Of a stretch of DNA of 64,000 nucleotides, positions 45,433 to 56,928 are shown piece by piece; positions within the stretch are counted from its first letter, which is position 1, and each line of letters starts with the position of its first letter. Source of the stretch: Heliopora coerulea (taxonomy: Eukaryota > Cnidaria > Anthozoa > Scleralcyonacea > Helioporidae); contig JASJOG010000048.1 in assembly GCA_030142905.1 (NCBI GenBank), positions 1,597,501 through 1,661,500 on the forward strand. The letters run 5' to 3'. The position numbers were made by a program, and so were the translations under genes. Below the pieces are notes generated by a model that was given only the letters and a program-made list of their open reading frames with translations, had not been told where the DNA came from and ran no database searches.

Positions 45433-47676
45433 TAGAAATACGTGCACGCAACAACCCCTTGCCCACCGTTCCAATATATCTCTCGAGAATCCAAGTAACA
45501 ATGATAATTTTTCAAAATCCTCAAAAAAACAAATCCTCCTGACTATAACTGGAAGAGGACATGCAATAAAAAAAATCCACACAGAATTTGGCCGCAAATA
45601 AACAACAATCCAAACTGGAAATTATTTTATATTTAGACTGTTTATACGCATATTTACGTCTAAAATTTCAATTCTGCTCTATTAAAACAAAAGTTCGGTG
45701 AGAATAACGTTCAACGGTTTAACAAATGGTAAGATGTCCATCCTTACAATCAAATTATTAAACAATGAATGATAGGATCAATACCCTGAATTATTTGCGG
45801 GTTTATGGTAATTCGTGTCATTTTCCAATTAGACTTCTCACTTACTTTGCCTCAAAGAAAGACTGTTTCATAAGATGACCAGATTTTCCATCTAAAAAGT
45901 GGAGCATTCTCACAGGTTATCAAACGGATACCGGCATTACGGACAGCTCATGATTGAATATTTTTCTGACATTTTTTGACTTAAAAAATTGATGAATTAT
46001 ACATTACCTCAAAGTTGGTTACAAATGTCTTTAAGATCTGCTATGATAAGGGTTTATGCTAAGTATTCATCCGGAAGTACAAGACTTTGGTGACGAAGAT
46101 GAAACGAATTACGAAATCGACGAAGTAAACAAAGAAAACATGAACGAAATCTGCAGTTTTATCGCTGACCAAAAATCGAAAAATACAAAACATAACACAA
46201 AATACGACAAGCAAACCTTGTGCAAGTTTTGTCGAAAGAAGAACGAGAAAAGGGAAGTAAAAGACGTACTTTTTCCAAGGCAAAACATCAATAAAAAAGA
46301 AAAATGGCGTATAATCCTGCAACTCTTGCGTATTTTCAACTAAGCATTCAGTGGCACCTCAACACAAAGGGTTTAACGGTAAATTTACACACAGACGACT
46401 TTAAACTTTCTTCAGAGGTTTTAAACTCCTGATGAAAGCATTACCGATCGAATACGGTAAAGGTCATCATGCACAAATCACTCTTGAAGTGAGAAAGACT
46501 GAAGCGGACAACTGTTTTGCCGAAGGATAATTTGGTGACCAAAAATAAGTAGCTTTGCAGCGAGTTACGTGGTGGCTATTTACCTTGCATTTTTGTTTCG
46601 AGCCAGAAATACATCCTAACGTCTTCAATGGGGTGACATTTCATAGCGAAAAAACTCCTGATTGAGGCGATGAAATCTTTGTGTGGAAAGCGGAGAAAGC
46701 ATCCAAAGACTGTCATGGCCTGGACAACTCTTCTGGATGACGAGTGTTCTATCCCACTTCTCAAACAATTGACCATGAACGCTGTCCGGTTAAATATTGC
46801 AAAATGTTTAGAAATAATCGTCGTACAGAGATGGATGAACCAGAATCTTCATTCTACTTTACCAATAAACACCAGCAAAGTCCAGGCGGTAATATTTCGT
46901 ACAAGAAGTCTCCCTTAGGGAAGAATGAAGTCGGGAAGCTACTTTTGAAAGCTGCTCAAAACAATTCCGTTCACAGAACTTGTAATTCAAAGCTACTCGA
47001 TTCAGACGTACCTGTGATTGTGCAGCTCAGGCAAGTGGTTGCCACAATGTGAAAAGTCCCAAGATTTATACTAATCGACATCTTTTCAACTTCAGCGAAG
47101 AATGTCGTTTTAATACAGTTAGTCGCTTCGCAAATGTCCTGACAGCAAGCGAGTTCCCGTACGTCTCTTGTTCATATAAATCAGAAAGAACCAAGACAAA
47201 GCGTTGCTGCAAAAAGTGAACAGTTGGTAAATGCATATTCCAACGAGCTAACTTTGAGAACTGCTCTGTCAAGTCATAAATTGTCCAGTTACTGAGGTGG
47301 CGAAACCAACTGCAGGCACCAAGAAAGCCATTTCCTTTGCCGGTCTTAAATCATTTACTGGCTTCAGTGTTCAAATAATGTAAACAACTTGCGAGAGATC
47401 CATACAAGGGAAAAAAGAACGAGACCAAATCGATTTGCTTCAATACGATACCTAAGTACGGTTTGTTCAACAACATACCAGTCCCCGAGCTTGCACACGG
47501 CATTTTTGAGTGACCGAAATCCATGGATATATATATATAAAGATACATACACAAAGCGAAAATTTTTCTCCCATGTAACCACGCGTGTAACAGGACTCCA
47601 CGCACGTCAAGATTAGTACCCTCGCCCGATCGGGCCTTCGGCCCTAGCACCGCGCTTCGCGCGGTGGGCGAGGGGA
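45431..47676 (+). mobile_element. Crypton-like element, copy 3 (least interrupted)
   Basis: It starts ACTAGAAATACGTGCACGCA and ends GGTGGGCGAGGGG. The left end also contains CCCCTTGCCCACC, close to the complement of the right-end GGTGGGCGAGGGG, so the ends share a short inverted motif. Comparison with copies 1 and 2 defines the ~2.2-kb unit. It encodes a decayed DUF3504 tyrosine recombinase. Cryptons normally lack true terminal inverted repeats, so boundaries here are taken from copy alignment. Confidence 0.78.
46056..47330 (+). pseudogene. DUF3504/Crypton-type tyrosine recombinase, broken (copy 3)
   Basis: The first frame (46056-46343) gives PEVQDFGDEDETNYEIDEVN, MNEICSFIADQKSKN and KQTLCKFCRKKNEKREV. 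Later frames give EVRKTEADNCFAEG, VALQRVTWWLFTLHF, DHERCPVKYCKMFRNNRRTE, MDEPESSFYF, SPLGKNEVGKLLLKAAQNN and TCNSKLLDSDVP. This order (N-terminal core, CPVKYY, PLGKNEVGK, RKTCISKLL) is that of the DUF3504 recombinases related to Cryptons, KIAA1958 and ZMYM proteins. The HSVRKT box is partly lost and the GHKN box is disrupted. At least four stops or frameshifts make it dead. Confidence 0.72.
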
Positions 47677-47783
47677 TAAAGAAAGATACATACACAAAGC
47701 GAAAATTTTTCTCCCTGTAAAGGGACTTCAGGCACTTCGAGATTAGTACCCTCGTACCACGCTTCGCGCGGTGGGCGAGGGGA
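47542..47783. repeat. Tandem pair of Crypton 3'-end units with GC hairpins
   Basis: Both units begin AAAGATACATACACAAAGCG (47542 and about 47682), contain GATTAGTACCCTCG, and end in GCGCTTCGCGCGGTGGGCGA. Each unit ends with a GC-rich hairpin (GCGC-TTC-GCGC); the first also has GGGCC-TTC-GGCCC. The second unit is about 30 bases shorter. Confidence 0.85.
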
Positions 47784-48191
47784 TTAAAACAAAAATTTAT
47801 CATGTTAAAATTCATATGTAAAAATGAAGAATTTTTCCGTGCAAAATTACTTGAATTGCAAAATTACTTCCGTGCAAATGAAACGAAAAAAAGGGAATCA
47901 AAACATCACTTTTTCTTCGTAAAATCAATGAAATTTTTTTGTTAAATCCACCAATCTAATATCAACGACTATTTATAATATTAAAATGGACGATGTACTC
48001 TAAAAATTCATAAGTTTTGCAAAAAATAATGTGAATAAGTAACCTTATAGGGCGGAGTACAGGAGTTTTCATGAGGCCGATGAAATAACAGTAGTGATAA
48101 ACAACATGAGGGGACATTGCCAATCTGTCAATATTTCGCTAAAAATTGTGTTACCTTAATGAAGGCTTCCCTCAAACTAACAAGGACGTAA
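47784..48191. other. Intergenic, nothing identified
   Basis: AT-rich sequence without a recognised gene or repeat. Confidence 0.35.
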
Positions 48192-48306
48192 TATTTCATG
48201 ATTAACCTACACTGCTAAAGTCAATTCGAAAAGTTGACTTGGGCGGTATTCGAAGTCCAATCGTCGGATTTCCGGACTGCTGCTCCACTAGTTGAGGTTG
48301 TTTAGT
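48192..48306 (-). mobile_element. tRNA-derived SINE, family 1 copy 2
   Basis: The - strand has a tRNA-like head CTCAACTAGTGGAGCAGCAG, TTCGAATACCGCCCAAGTCA and the family tail CTTTAGCAGTGTAGGTTAAT followed by CATGAAAT. The tail matches 49411-49439 in the opposite orientation. Confidence 0.65.
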
Positions 48307-48354
48307 CCATCTGAAGTAATAAAGTGTACGAGAAATTCTCGTTACAACTTAACG

Positions 48355-48422
48355 CTTGACACGAATCCCGCTCATATCCAATTTTCGAGTTGCATTTTAG
48401 CAATGTAGGGTGATTACGAAAT
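48355..48422 (+). mobile_element. SINE family 1 fragment, copy 3
   Basis: CACGAATCCCGCTCATATC followed by GCATTTTAGCAATGTAGGGT and GATTACGAAAT; the tRNA head is missing. Confidence 0.6.
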
Positions 48423-49330
48423 AGGATCGAAATACTAATGGATAGGGATAATACACTAACCTATACAATATAGCTGGACTGAGGGGTCTACCTCAAAAAA
48501 TGGTGTCTGCAGATTGACTACAAGAGGAACGAAGGCTTGTTTGGAAAAGGATTTTTTATGCCATGTTCTTGCTACACTTTATCTGCTTAGCATGACGTTG
48601 AACTTTTGCCGTAATTGAAAAGTCCAGATTAGGGTCTATTACCAAACCACCCACACACGAACCATTTGACACTGGTAAGTTTTTTCAAAGAAAAACAAAC
48701 TTGATGTTTATTTTCCTGGCTTTTTACACTTAGTCTCCTCTCAAATCTCGATGTGGACACTTTTTAATCCGTTGTTTATCTAGAACGTTTTATATCGTCA
48801 AATGAATAGCTAGAGGTTTTCCTCGCCAAGAATACCTTGTTTTTGTAACTCCTTAATGACTGAAAAGAAAGCAGTTATATCGACTCATTCTATCAAACGG
48901 AAAAAGTCAGCATAGAGAGCTAAGTCAAGCACGGAAAAGAAAGAAATAACGAACTACGAGAGTTTGTGAATTTTATTGGAAAAAAAACCCAAAAAAAAAA
49001 CAAACTAACTAACTAACAAAGTGACTTACAAACAAGTCTTTTTGTGGGTAATTACGAAAAAAAACCCCGGCCAGAAGCTTAATTAAAATGGGAAAAATTC
49101 ATGGATATGAGTATTTGAACAAAATTTCCCAAAAGCCTTCTGACTAAGTATCATACAACAATAGCTCTCTTTCTATGAGGTCAATGGTATCTACCATGAG
49201 AAAAAGCATCTCTGCAGACTCCATGTCACCATCCTTTTGAATTCCGACACTCGCTCTCTGCAATTGCTTGCGAGATCCCGCAGTCCAGTTATCTTGTGTA
49301 AATCAGTGGGATAAAATGAGCATGTTCTCA

Positions 49331-49439
49331 GTTCACTCAATAGCTAAACTGAGCAGCAGAAACCCTTAGATGCGAGTTCGAATCCCGCTCAAGGAAATCG
49401 TTCGTATTTACTTTAGCAATGTAGGTTAATCATGAAATT
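49331..49439 (+). mobile_element. SINE family 1, copy 4
   Basis: TAGCTAAACTGAGCAGCAG (A-box region), TGCGAGTTCGAATCCCGCTC (B box) and the tail TACTTTAGCAATGTAGGTTA with ATCATGAAAT. Confidence 0.65.
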
Positions 49440-49440
49440 T

Positions 49441-50904
49441 TCTCTGCGTATAATTTGAACATTAAATCTTCTTACTCGGTGGACTGTGAAATTTTCGCAT
49501 GCATGGACAATACTACAAAGTTAGTCACCTCCAAGCGTAAATTTCATTTTTCCATCTGGAGAGCTCAAATCGACATTTGTTCAGAATATGAAGCAGTGTA
49601 ACTACAGCAATTAGGGAGGGAGGCATAGCTGCATTGCCTCAGAATTTGAGAACAAGTTGGGCGACGCCACTATAGTGCACCACTATAGAAAAAAGCAACA
49701 ACGCTAAAAGGTTTTGGATTAACAGTCAGTGAAACAGAATGATTTTTAACTTGAATTATAGGTCAAAAATTTCCCTCCCGTAGAAGTACTAAGAAATATG
49801 TTTTGTTGATCTAGCATTTGCTTCTCGAAAAAGATTCTGAATATCCTTTCGTGTACAACGATAAAAAAATTTAAGAACATTTTGAAAATTTGTGTACCCA
49901 ACGTAGCATTTCTTTCAGTAACCTTAAAAACACAAAGACTGGGGATAAACTGATTGATCATTCCTTGATAACAGAAAAGTGCCAGTTAGTTTGGAAGGAC
50001 TACAAGCATAGTGTCAATCTCATTAGTACAGAGAGTAATCAGGCCTGGGATGGAGATCACCACATTACGTTTGCATCTAAATCATGGTAAATGGCGAATA
50101 CCAGGAAATCCTGTAGCCATGTCTGCAGCTAATCATGCGCAAAGGTATGTATGGTGATTACAATCATTAATTTCAACAATCAACCAAATTGCGTCAGTGT
50201 CAGATCGAACATATGCTGTATTCCGCTTAAATCACTACCCTTGTGTGAGTTGAGAGTATAGCCAAATCTACAAGTTTTCATCTCCCTTGAAATTTATTAT
50301 AGGTGTGCTTCTGTTTAACCTGTCTGGGAAAAGGTAAGTCCAGCCAAATAATAACTTAATGTGTTAAAATGATAACTATATTTAATATATTTAGCTCTTT
50401 ATTGCTCTCAGTCATTTTGTTCTCAAATTCTCAAATAAATCCTGCCGCAATTTGCTGTTTACATACCTCCTCCCACAAATGTAATACCAATTGCCCGTCG
50501 TGGCAATCTGCGTTTATGTACCGTCGTATTCTACTGTTTTTCCGTCGCATTGTGAAGTCTAAACGTATTCAGCTCTACCGTTTTGGATTGAGTATACTCA
50601 CAGTGATGACCTGGCGTTGTGAAGGAAAGGACCGTGGTGGACTGAGACATTAAATGTGTATCTCTTTTGTCCTGATGAACTCTAAACTTGTCTTTTCACA
50701 TTGATCAAGGCAAAGTAGTCACACTTGAATGGTCAAATGATTTTGATATAAAGTGATGGAATTGATTATCAATATGATTTTCAACGATGAAAATCCAAAT
50801 TCTTTAGTTCATTTTGAAACGGAAACGTTTTGTTATCATTAAGGTTCCCGTAGTATCAAATTGTAGCTGTGACACGTTTTAACAGAATATGTGTAGGTTT
50901 GTGC
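49441..50904. other. Intergenic, no gene supported
   Basis: Several short open frames occur (for example 50369-50653), but none has a recognisable domain or exon context. Confidence 0.35.
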
Positions 50905-51207
50905 TTAACCCTCAGTTTATGTAAGGGGCCGTTCACATGAGCGTGTTAGATCGATCTGAAATCGATCTAAGTCAAAATCGATCTGAGTGTGAACGCTTGA
51001 ATGCGAACTGAGATCGATCCAAACGAGTGTGAAGGCCTTTAGGAAGCGAACTGAGATCGATCTCAGATCGGTCTCAGATTGATTCAAGTTAGATCGACCT
51101 CAGTGTGAATGGCCCCTAAGAGTTAAATCTTGAGGGCAAATTTATTACCGAAATAAATCCCTAGGGCGAAGCTTAGGGCATTTATATCTCTAATAAACTG
51201 AGGGTTA
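50905..51207. mobile_element. Outer MITE with ~15-bp TIRs, hosting an inner MITE
   Basis: TTAACCCTCAGTTTAT on the left and ATAAACTGAGGGTTA on the right. The flanks share a direct GTGCTTAA (50901 and 51209), a possible 8-bp target duplication, but the exact ends are uncertain. Without the inner element it is only about 110 bp. Confidence 0.65.
50925..51116. mobile_element. Inner MITE, TAA target duplication, GATCGATC-rich
   Basis: GGGGCCGTTCACA and TGTGAATGGCCCC form the termini, with TAA on both sides (50922-50924 and 51117-51119), as in PIF/Harbinger or ISL2EU families. The interior has many repeats of GATCGAT(C/T)-type half-palindromes. Confidence 0.8.
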
Positions 51208-51299
51208 GGTGCTTAACGTATTTATAACAGGATCAAGTATGTTTTCTAAAGATTTAGTCTCGAGGGATGAGTATTTAGAAGGATTTGAATGACAAAAAG

Positions 51300-52310
51300 G
51301 AAAAGTCTTGACAGAAAGATTTTTTCAGGGGTACAGCATGAGCCAAGTTAGCGGGATTGAAGGTATTTGGATTACACAAGAAATAAAAGATATTCGGGAA
51401 ATTAGTTTTGAATTCTCAAACGCTTTTGCAGACGTTTTCGGTGAGATAACATATGTCGGTGAAAGTTTATTCGACAGTGCTCAAAAGGTGAATGCCAAAA
51501 ATGCTGGAAAAAGACTATACGTGTCGTGAAATAGAACTCGTTGGTGATATTGAACTTGAAGAGAAGTTCGTGGGCCAAATTCTGAAAGCTACCCGAAATT
51601 CAACGAACTGGGCTGTTAATATAGGGAAGAGTGGACAGAGCAAAGAAACCAACAAATCGTAAATATTGGTGACAAATATCAAACAGTTCCTATCGATATT
51701 TGTCATGCTAGTGAAGACGAACTAAATTATCGGATGGCGAAAGTTGTGGTCGAAGTAAAGAATGAGAACTGGAGAGAAGAATACTGTAGCGAAACGTTGT
51801 ATCAGTTAGCTTGTGGTATGCAAAGATACCTAAATGAGAACAGAAGACCAGAGATCGACTTTTTTGGGAGTGCCGCATTTAAGCTTTATAGAGACAGTTT
51901 GGATGCACAAATGAAGCTACTCACTTCGTTGGGAGTTGGTGTATCAACCAAAAAAGCTGAACCATTTAGCGAAGACGACGAGGAAATGCTCTGGAGTAAA
52001 GTTCTGCTTGGTGATACGAGTCCGAAATGCCTACTAAACATGATGGTCTTTCTCTTTGAGAAATATTTTTCGCTTATAGGAGCAGCCAAGACCACCGAAG
52101 TCTTAAATTCGACCAGTTAACGCTAGTTGATACAGCGAAGGACAGGGAGTTTGCTAAACTTCAGTATAATACCTTAGGCGAGAAGAATCATTTCGGTGGC
52201 TTAAAAGACCACGCAGATACAAGCCAAAAGAAATTGTGCACGACGAGAACTTGACAAATCCTGATCGTTGTCTGATAAGACTTTACAAAAAGTACATAAA
52301 CAAGCGGTAG
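51300..52310 (+). pseudogene. Second DUF3504 recombinase relic, a different lineage
   Basis: Frame-corrected reading gives ATRNSTNWAVNIG, DICHASEDELNY, AKVVVEVKNENW, then the longest frame (51734-52120) with SETLYQLACGMQRYLNENRR, PEIDFFGSAAFKLYRDSLDA, KAEPFSEDDEEMLWSKVLLG and CLLNMMVFLFEKYFSL, then HFGGLKDHADTSQKK-type remains and RCLIRLYKKYIN. This is the N-terminal and central part of a ZMYM/QRICH1-like DUF3504 protein. It is not closely similar to the copies at 17.5-19.3 and 41.4-47.7 kb. The C-terminal catalytic segment is not found, and stops at 51529, 51660 and 52121 show inactivation. Confidence 0.68.
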
Positions 52311-52417
52311 GTGTTTTTTGACGTTTGAAAGACATTACTGTGCCAATTCATTATATGTTCGTGTATATATTTATAAACTCATCAGACCTCTAAAGAAATG
52401 GTTCATGATTTGTCGTG

Positions 52418-52563
52418 CTCCATTGAGTTATGGATGCAAGCGGGAGGTTCGGAGAGCACGAAAAAGGCGTGAGAGTTGCTCGAGGGGATAGTCAAGAGCA
52501 ACTCTAGATTTTTGAGTGCTCTCCCAACCTCCCAAATACATCCATAACTCGATGGAGCACGCC
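52418..52563. repeat. Fold-back repeat
   Basis: CTCCATTGAGTTATGGATGC and GCATCCATAACTCGATGGAG-like sequence face each other around an inner GAGTTGCTC/GAGCAACTC stem. A related small palindrome GTGCTCCATCGACATATGGA lies at 53297-53316, so a larger non-autonomous element may span about 52415-53455. Confidence 0.7.
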
Positions 52564-54639
52564 ATATATGAAACATTTCTTTTATAACATAGAATCACGT
52601 ACAAAATAACGGAAAACAAGCTTTGTTTTGCTGATTAAAAATTGCTTTCTCACTAGGTAAGCCAAAAATTCGAAACTTTTTGATTGGCCACTTGAACATC
52701 GAGTGATCCTCAAGGGCTCGGGCTTCAATTTTTTTCCGCAATGATTACTCACAAAGCGAGTATTGTTTTATGGATGAAACTGAGGTTATTGAAGAAAGAA
52801 AACATAACGGACAGTTTAAGAGAATGTGTTAGGTAGTTATTTCAATGTTATTCTTTTTATGTGTAGCTTTTTCATATACTATGGCTTTAAATTGATGTAT
52901 GTCACAGGATGTGCTTCCAGGTTGTGTTTTCTGTTTACAGTTTGTTGACTGAACGGCTTGTGTTTACTTAAAGTATTCCATATCGTCTACCTTGATTGAA
53001 AAGTTGTCACAGACCAGTTTGTTGTTTGTTTTGTTTTCACCAAGTGTTTTTTTTTTTTGTTTGTTTTTTTCAAAAATTGTATGCATTTTGTATTTGGAGA
53101 AAGAGGTGAAACATTTCGTTGGTCGAGTAGGTTCACTGTTTTGCTTGTTTACTGAAGGCTGAAACACTTCTTCAACACCAAGATCCAGCACGACGGATGT
53201 CGGTTCAAAATCTGTTATCCTCTCCCAACTGTCAAAGCTTTCTTTCGCCATTCAAGAACATATTTTTTTCCAAACGTTTTCCCGCGGTTTTTCCAGTGCT
53301 CCATCGACATATGGAGCACGCATGGCAGCCAATCAGAAGTGGCGTTATATTACATCTATGTTATAAATTCTCTTGTTTTCCATCGGTTATTAATTTTGGG
53401 GTAATCACCTCATTTTGAATGCAGGCAATTGTTCTGATTATTCAATGGAGCATTAAGAGGTTGTTGTTTTAAGTAAAGACCAGTCTTTACTTAAAATAAT
53501 GACCTCCTGGCAGGTTGAAAAAAATAAAACCCGGCTAATGTTCGACATTATCTTCATCCTAGTTTCTCAGCTCAAGCAACTTTTTGAGAATTCCAACACA
53601 CATTAAAATAACTAAACCTTAAAAACATAAATAATGTCATTCAGTACCAACACCACCAGATCAACACGCTTAATTCTCAGACAATAAAGGTACTTGGTAT
53701 TTCATTACTTGAAAACCCTCCATTACTTGCCATTCATGTCTCTTTGCCCTTATTTGCCATGGACATGAGGAAGAAAGCTTGAGTCTTCAATTTGTCTTCG
53801 TTCCTCTCCATGCCAAATAATGGTAAGAAACCTTCATTTGACATTCCAAGCCATCACTTTCTTCGAGTTTCACTACCGGCTATTCACCTTTGGTTGAACG
53901 AACGAATCTTCGTTTCAAAGTACATCTTCCACCATTTTCATATTCTCCTTTCGCCGAGCACGTTAGCCAAATAACCTTGAAGAACATTACTATTCACAAA
54001 TGTAGAACATTATTTTCATCAACTTACGTGTACAACCAAAATACTTTAACTATAAAACATGAACTCTCTGTTGAAAAACAGACTGAACAATACCTCAATT
54101 CTTAATACTGCAAGAATCATGACACCAGCAATTTAAATTTCAATTGTATTTTTAGAACCTCTGGAAAACAGAAGAATATGGTCTGATGAGCATGTAAACA
54201 AGTTAAAAGCCACGGGATCAGTTCTTATTCAAATATAAAGACCTCTCCCTAGGCTTTTAACCTATATTTAATGGTTGTTTTTTTCTTTTTCTAGGGCAGA
54301 AGTAAAGCCGAGTAGTTCTTTTTATCGAAAGCATAAGTGACGAAGGGTCGTGGTATTACAATATCCTGGTTGATCGCAACACTTAACAAGTACCGTGAAG
54401 TCTCGTGAGGCAGTTGGGATCAAAGGATACCATATTGTATTACAGTCTACCAACAACCACGGTGTCACGTGGGATTGAGAAGGAAATACCAAACAAGTTG
54501 CTTATGGAACGAACGGGTCATCTGTCTTTATCATCCATACACCATTACCAATGAGCGGGAGAAGACGAGAAGGTAGGTTTCAGACACAACCCAAGGAAAA
54601 ATTGGTTTATTAAAAATGTTATATTGACATGTATTTAGT
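52564..54639. other. Intergenic, no gene supported
   Basis: Apart from the palindrome at 53297, nothing is assigned. A short open stretch after an acceptor-like site at 54153 cannot be joined to other exons. Confidence 0.35.
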
Positions 54640-54641
54640 TA

Positions 54642-54668
54642 GGGTTAGGGTTAGGATTAGGATTAGTA
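54642..54668 (+). repeat. Interstitial telomere-like repeat
   Basis: GTTAGGGTTAGGGTTAGGAT followed by TAGGATTAG: two to three TTAGGG units decaying into TTAGGA. Confidence 0.7.
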
Positions 54669-56147
54669 TTGGTTGTAAAATAGTATTGTAAAGTTTCTTT
54701 ACTTTTTGTGAATGGAGTGATATCTTCGTTGACTAAGGCCATTTCAAGTTTGAATGTGGTCACGGCTGCATTTTAATTTCCCGCGAAAAGTTCATAATAT
54801 TTGTAATTGAGCCAACTGCAAAGTTCAGCGGCCAGGCGCATCCTCTAAACTACACTTGCACCCGGATTTACTGCAAGGAAGTGCGCCGGAGTTTCTTGAA
54901 CGGACAGGAAAACGATTGTCGAATGTGGCGAGTGAGGAAGATAAAGTTGATAATATTTGAAGACGGTTAACATAGCAGAGGTATAAATGTGTCGAAAACT
55001 CTGTATGTTGTAACTATATGAGTTAAAACTTGTGTGTTGCCTGGTTTACCACACTATCTTATAAGAATTAATTCGGAAGTAAATGAGAGGTTTGCACATT
55101 GTTTGTCTGTTAATTTAAGTGATTTTCAAGTAGAAATTTACGTAAGTTATTTCTTGTTGATATTTAGAATTCTTATGGTGTCTTTTATATAAAATCCCTG
55201 AGTTTATACATAATTATATGCATGTTATTTAAATGTCCAGAAATCATTCATTCGCCCGCAACTCCCCTGCGATATTTTTAAAGCCCCATCTGCCTTCAAG
55301 AGCGCTCTATTGTTATGAAGTGGTTTATTAGTTGAAAATAAACCGCGGTAGATCAGAGAAAATCGCCTTGATCGTGTGATAAGTGTCTAATTAGTGACCA
55401 AAACGATCAGAGCAAGGATTTTCAGATGCGTACAAAAGACAGATTGTTGTGTCATCGTTTCAAGAATCAAAGTACTATGTAATAAGACCTTAACCAAAAC
55501 TGCAGTTGTTATAAAAGTTAGTACCTATTTTGAGCAGTGTGAAATAAAGTAAAATATATTTTGCAGTCAAAGGTGAACTGAATTTCATTACAAAATTTCA
55601 CCCAAAAGTGTTCCATCAACCTTGTAACTTGCAGGATGTCTCCCCTCGACGAGTAAGATCGTTCGGTGTTAGCCAGAGTAAAATAATGGAAGACTGATTC
55701 TTCTAGGAAAGAATTAATGAACATTAAATTGAGTTATTATAGAGTGTTTATTAATCTTTGAATGAAATGGGAACTGAAAGTAGGCCCAATGCATTCTGTG
55801 TATTTTGACGCAGTATCGGGATCTACGGGGATTACTCAGACGTAATTACAGGAAACCTCGTGAAGTGTTCCCAATTCAAATACCTTATTTTGTTGGATTT
55901 TTGGTTCGTAACGTTGTAACAGTGGGAAAATTTGATGTTTTAAATTATGTGTACGTTCTTGTAAAACTTAATTTCACGTTATGGTCCAGCGACCAAGCCA
56001 TAACATTATAGAGAAGATAATGAATCGAAAAAAAATTAAAGTTGAAAAACTTGGATCCTAAGATTCTTTCAGGGATAGGGGAGATCCCAGAAAATTTTGT
56101 AAATGTTAACTCTTTAACTTACAGTGTCCGATATATGGGACACCTAA
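54669..56147. other. Intergenic, no gene supported
   Basis: No recognised exons or repeats. Confidence 0.35.
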
Positions 56148-56925
56148 AGCCTGGTTTCTTTATAGTTGTAATAGTTGTACTTCGGTCGGCAAATTATCGC
56201 CTATTATGTCTTGCTACAATTACGAGTTAATGGAACGCGAGTCGTAATTGTTATAGTTCTCTTCGCGATCAGTCAGCGATTGCTGTAGAAGTTGAATCAG
56301 GTTCAACTTCTACAACAATTACAACAATCGCCGACAAATCAACATTTAATGGAAACGTTCGTCCCCGACTGTCTGTGACAGAAAAGTGCCTACAAGACCA
56401 TAGTCACAGGATGATATTTTATATATTATGTAATGATGAGTCAAACGCGGAGCTCAACTTTAAATGACGAGCGGTTAATGGTGTTGCTCGTGTGTACCCA
56501 GCCACCTTCCAAAGATCGTCGGTTATGTTTTGCGAAAAAAAAGCACTGAATCAATTCATGTTTCCTCTTCTTTGATTTTTTCGAATCCTTGCTAAGGCAA
56601 GCAGCAACACCTTTTGCTATTGTATCTGTAACCTTCGACTTAACTGTGCCATCTACGTCCAGCGTTTTAATGTGAGAAATATTTCATGACAACGTGTTCG
56701 AAGCCAAATTGTGGCTCTCGCCTGGGTCTAAATTTTTCCAAACCACCCGTTAGTGCAGTTTCAATATAAATCGACGATCGCTAGACCGAGATGTTCTGAG
56801 TACTAAAGGGAAATTGATGCCTAAATTACGACAATTACAACTATATGGAAACACAGTTGTTGTAATGGAATTGCCCTGAGTCGCCGACTGAACTACAACA
56901 ACTACAACTATATGGAAACCAGGGT
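56148..56925. mobile_element. Harbinger-like MITE, TAA target duplication
   Basis: The left end is AGCCTGGTTTCTTTATAGTT and the right end, in reverse complement, is ACCCTGGTTTCCATATAGTT, with TIRs of about 40 bp ending in TCGGC. TAA lies at 56145-56147 and 56926-56928. At 778 bp it has no readable transposase. The terminal CTGGTTT motif resembles the ends of the Harbinger element at 41677-43907. Confidence 0.82.
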
Positions 56926-56928
56926 TAA

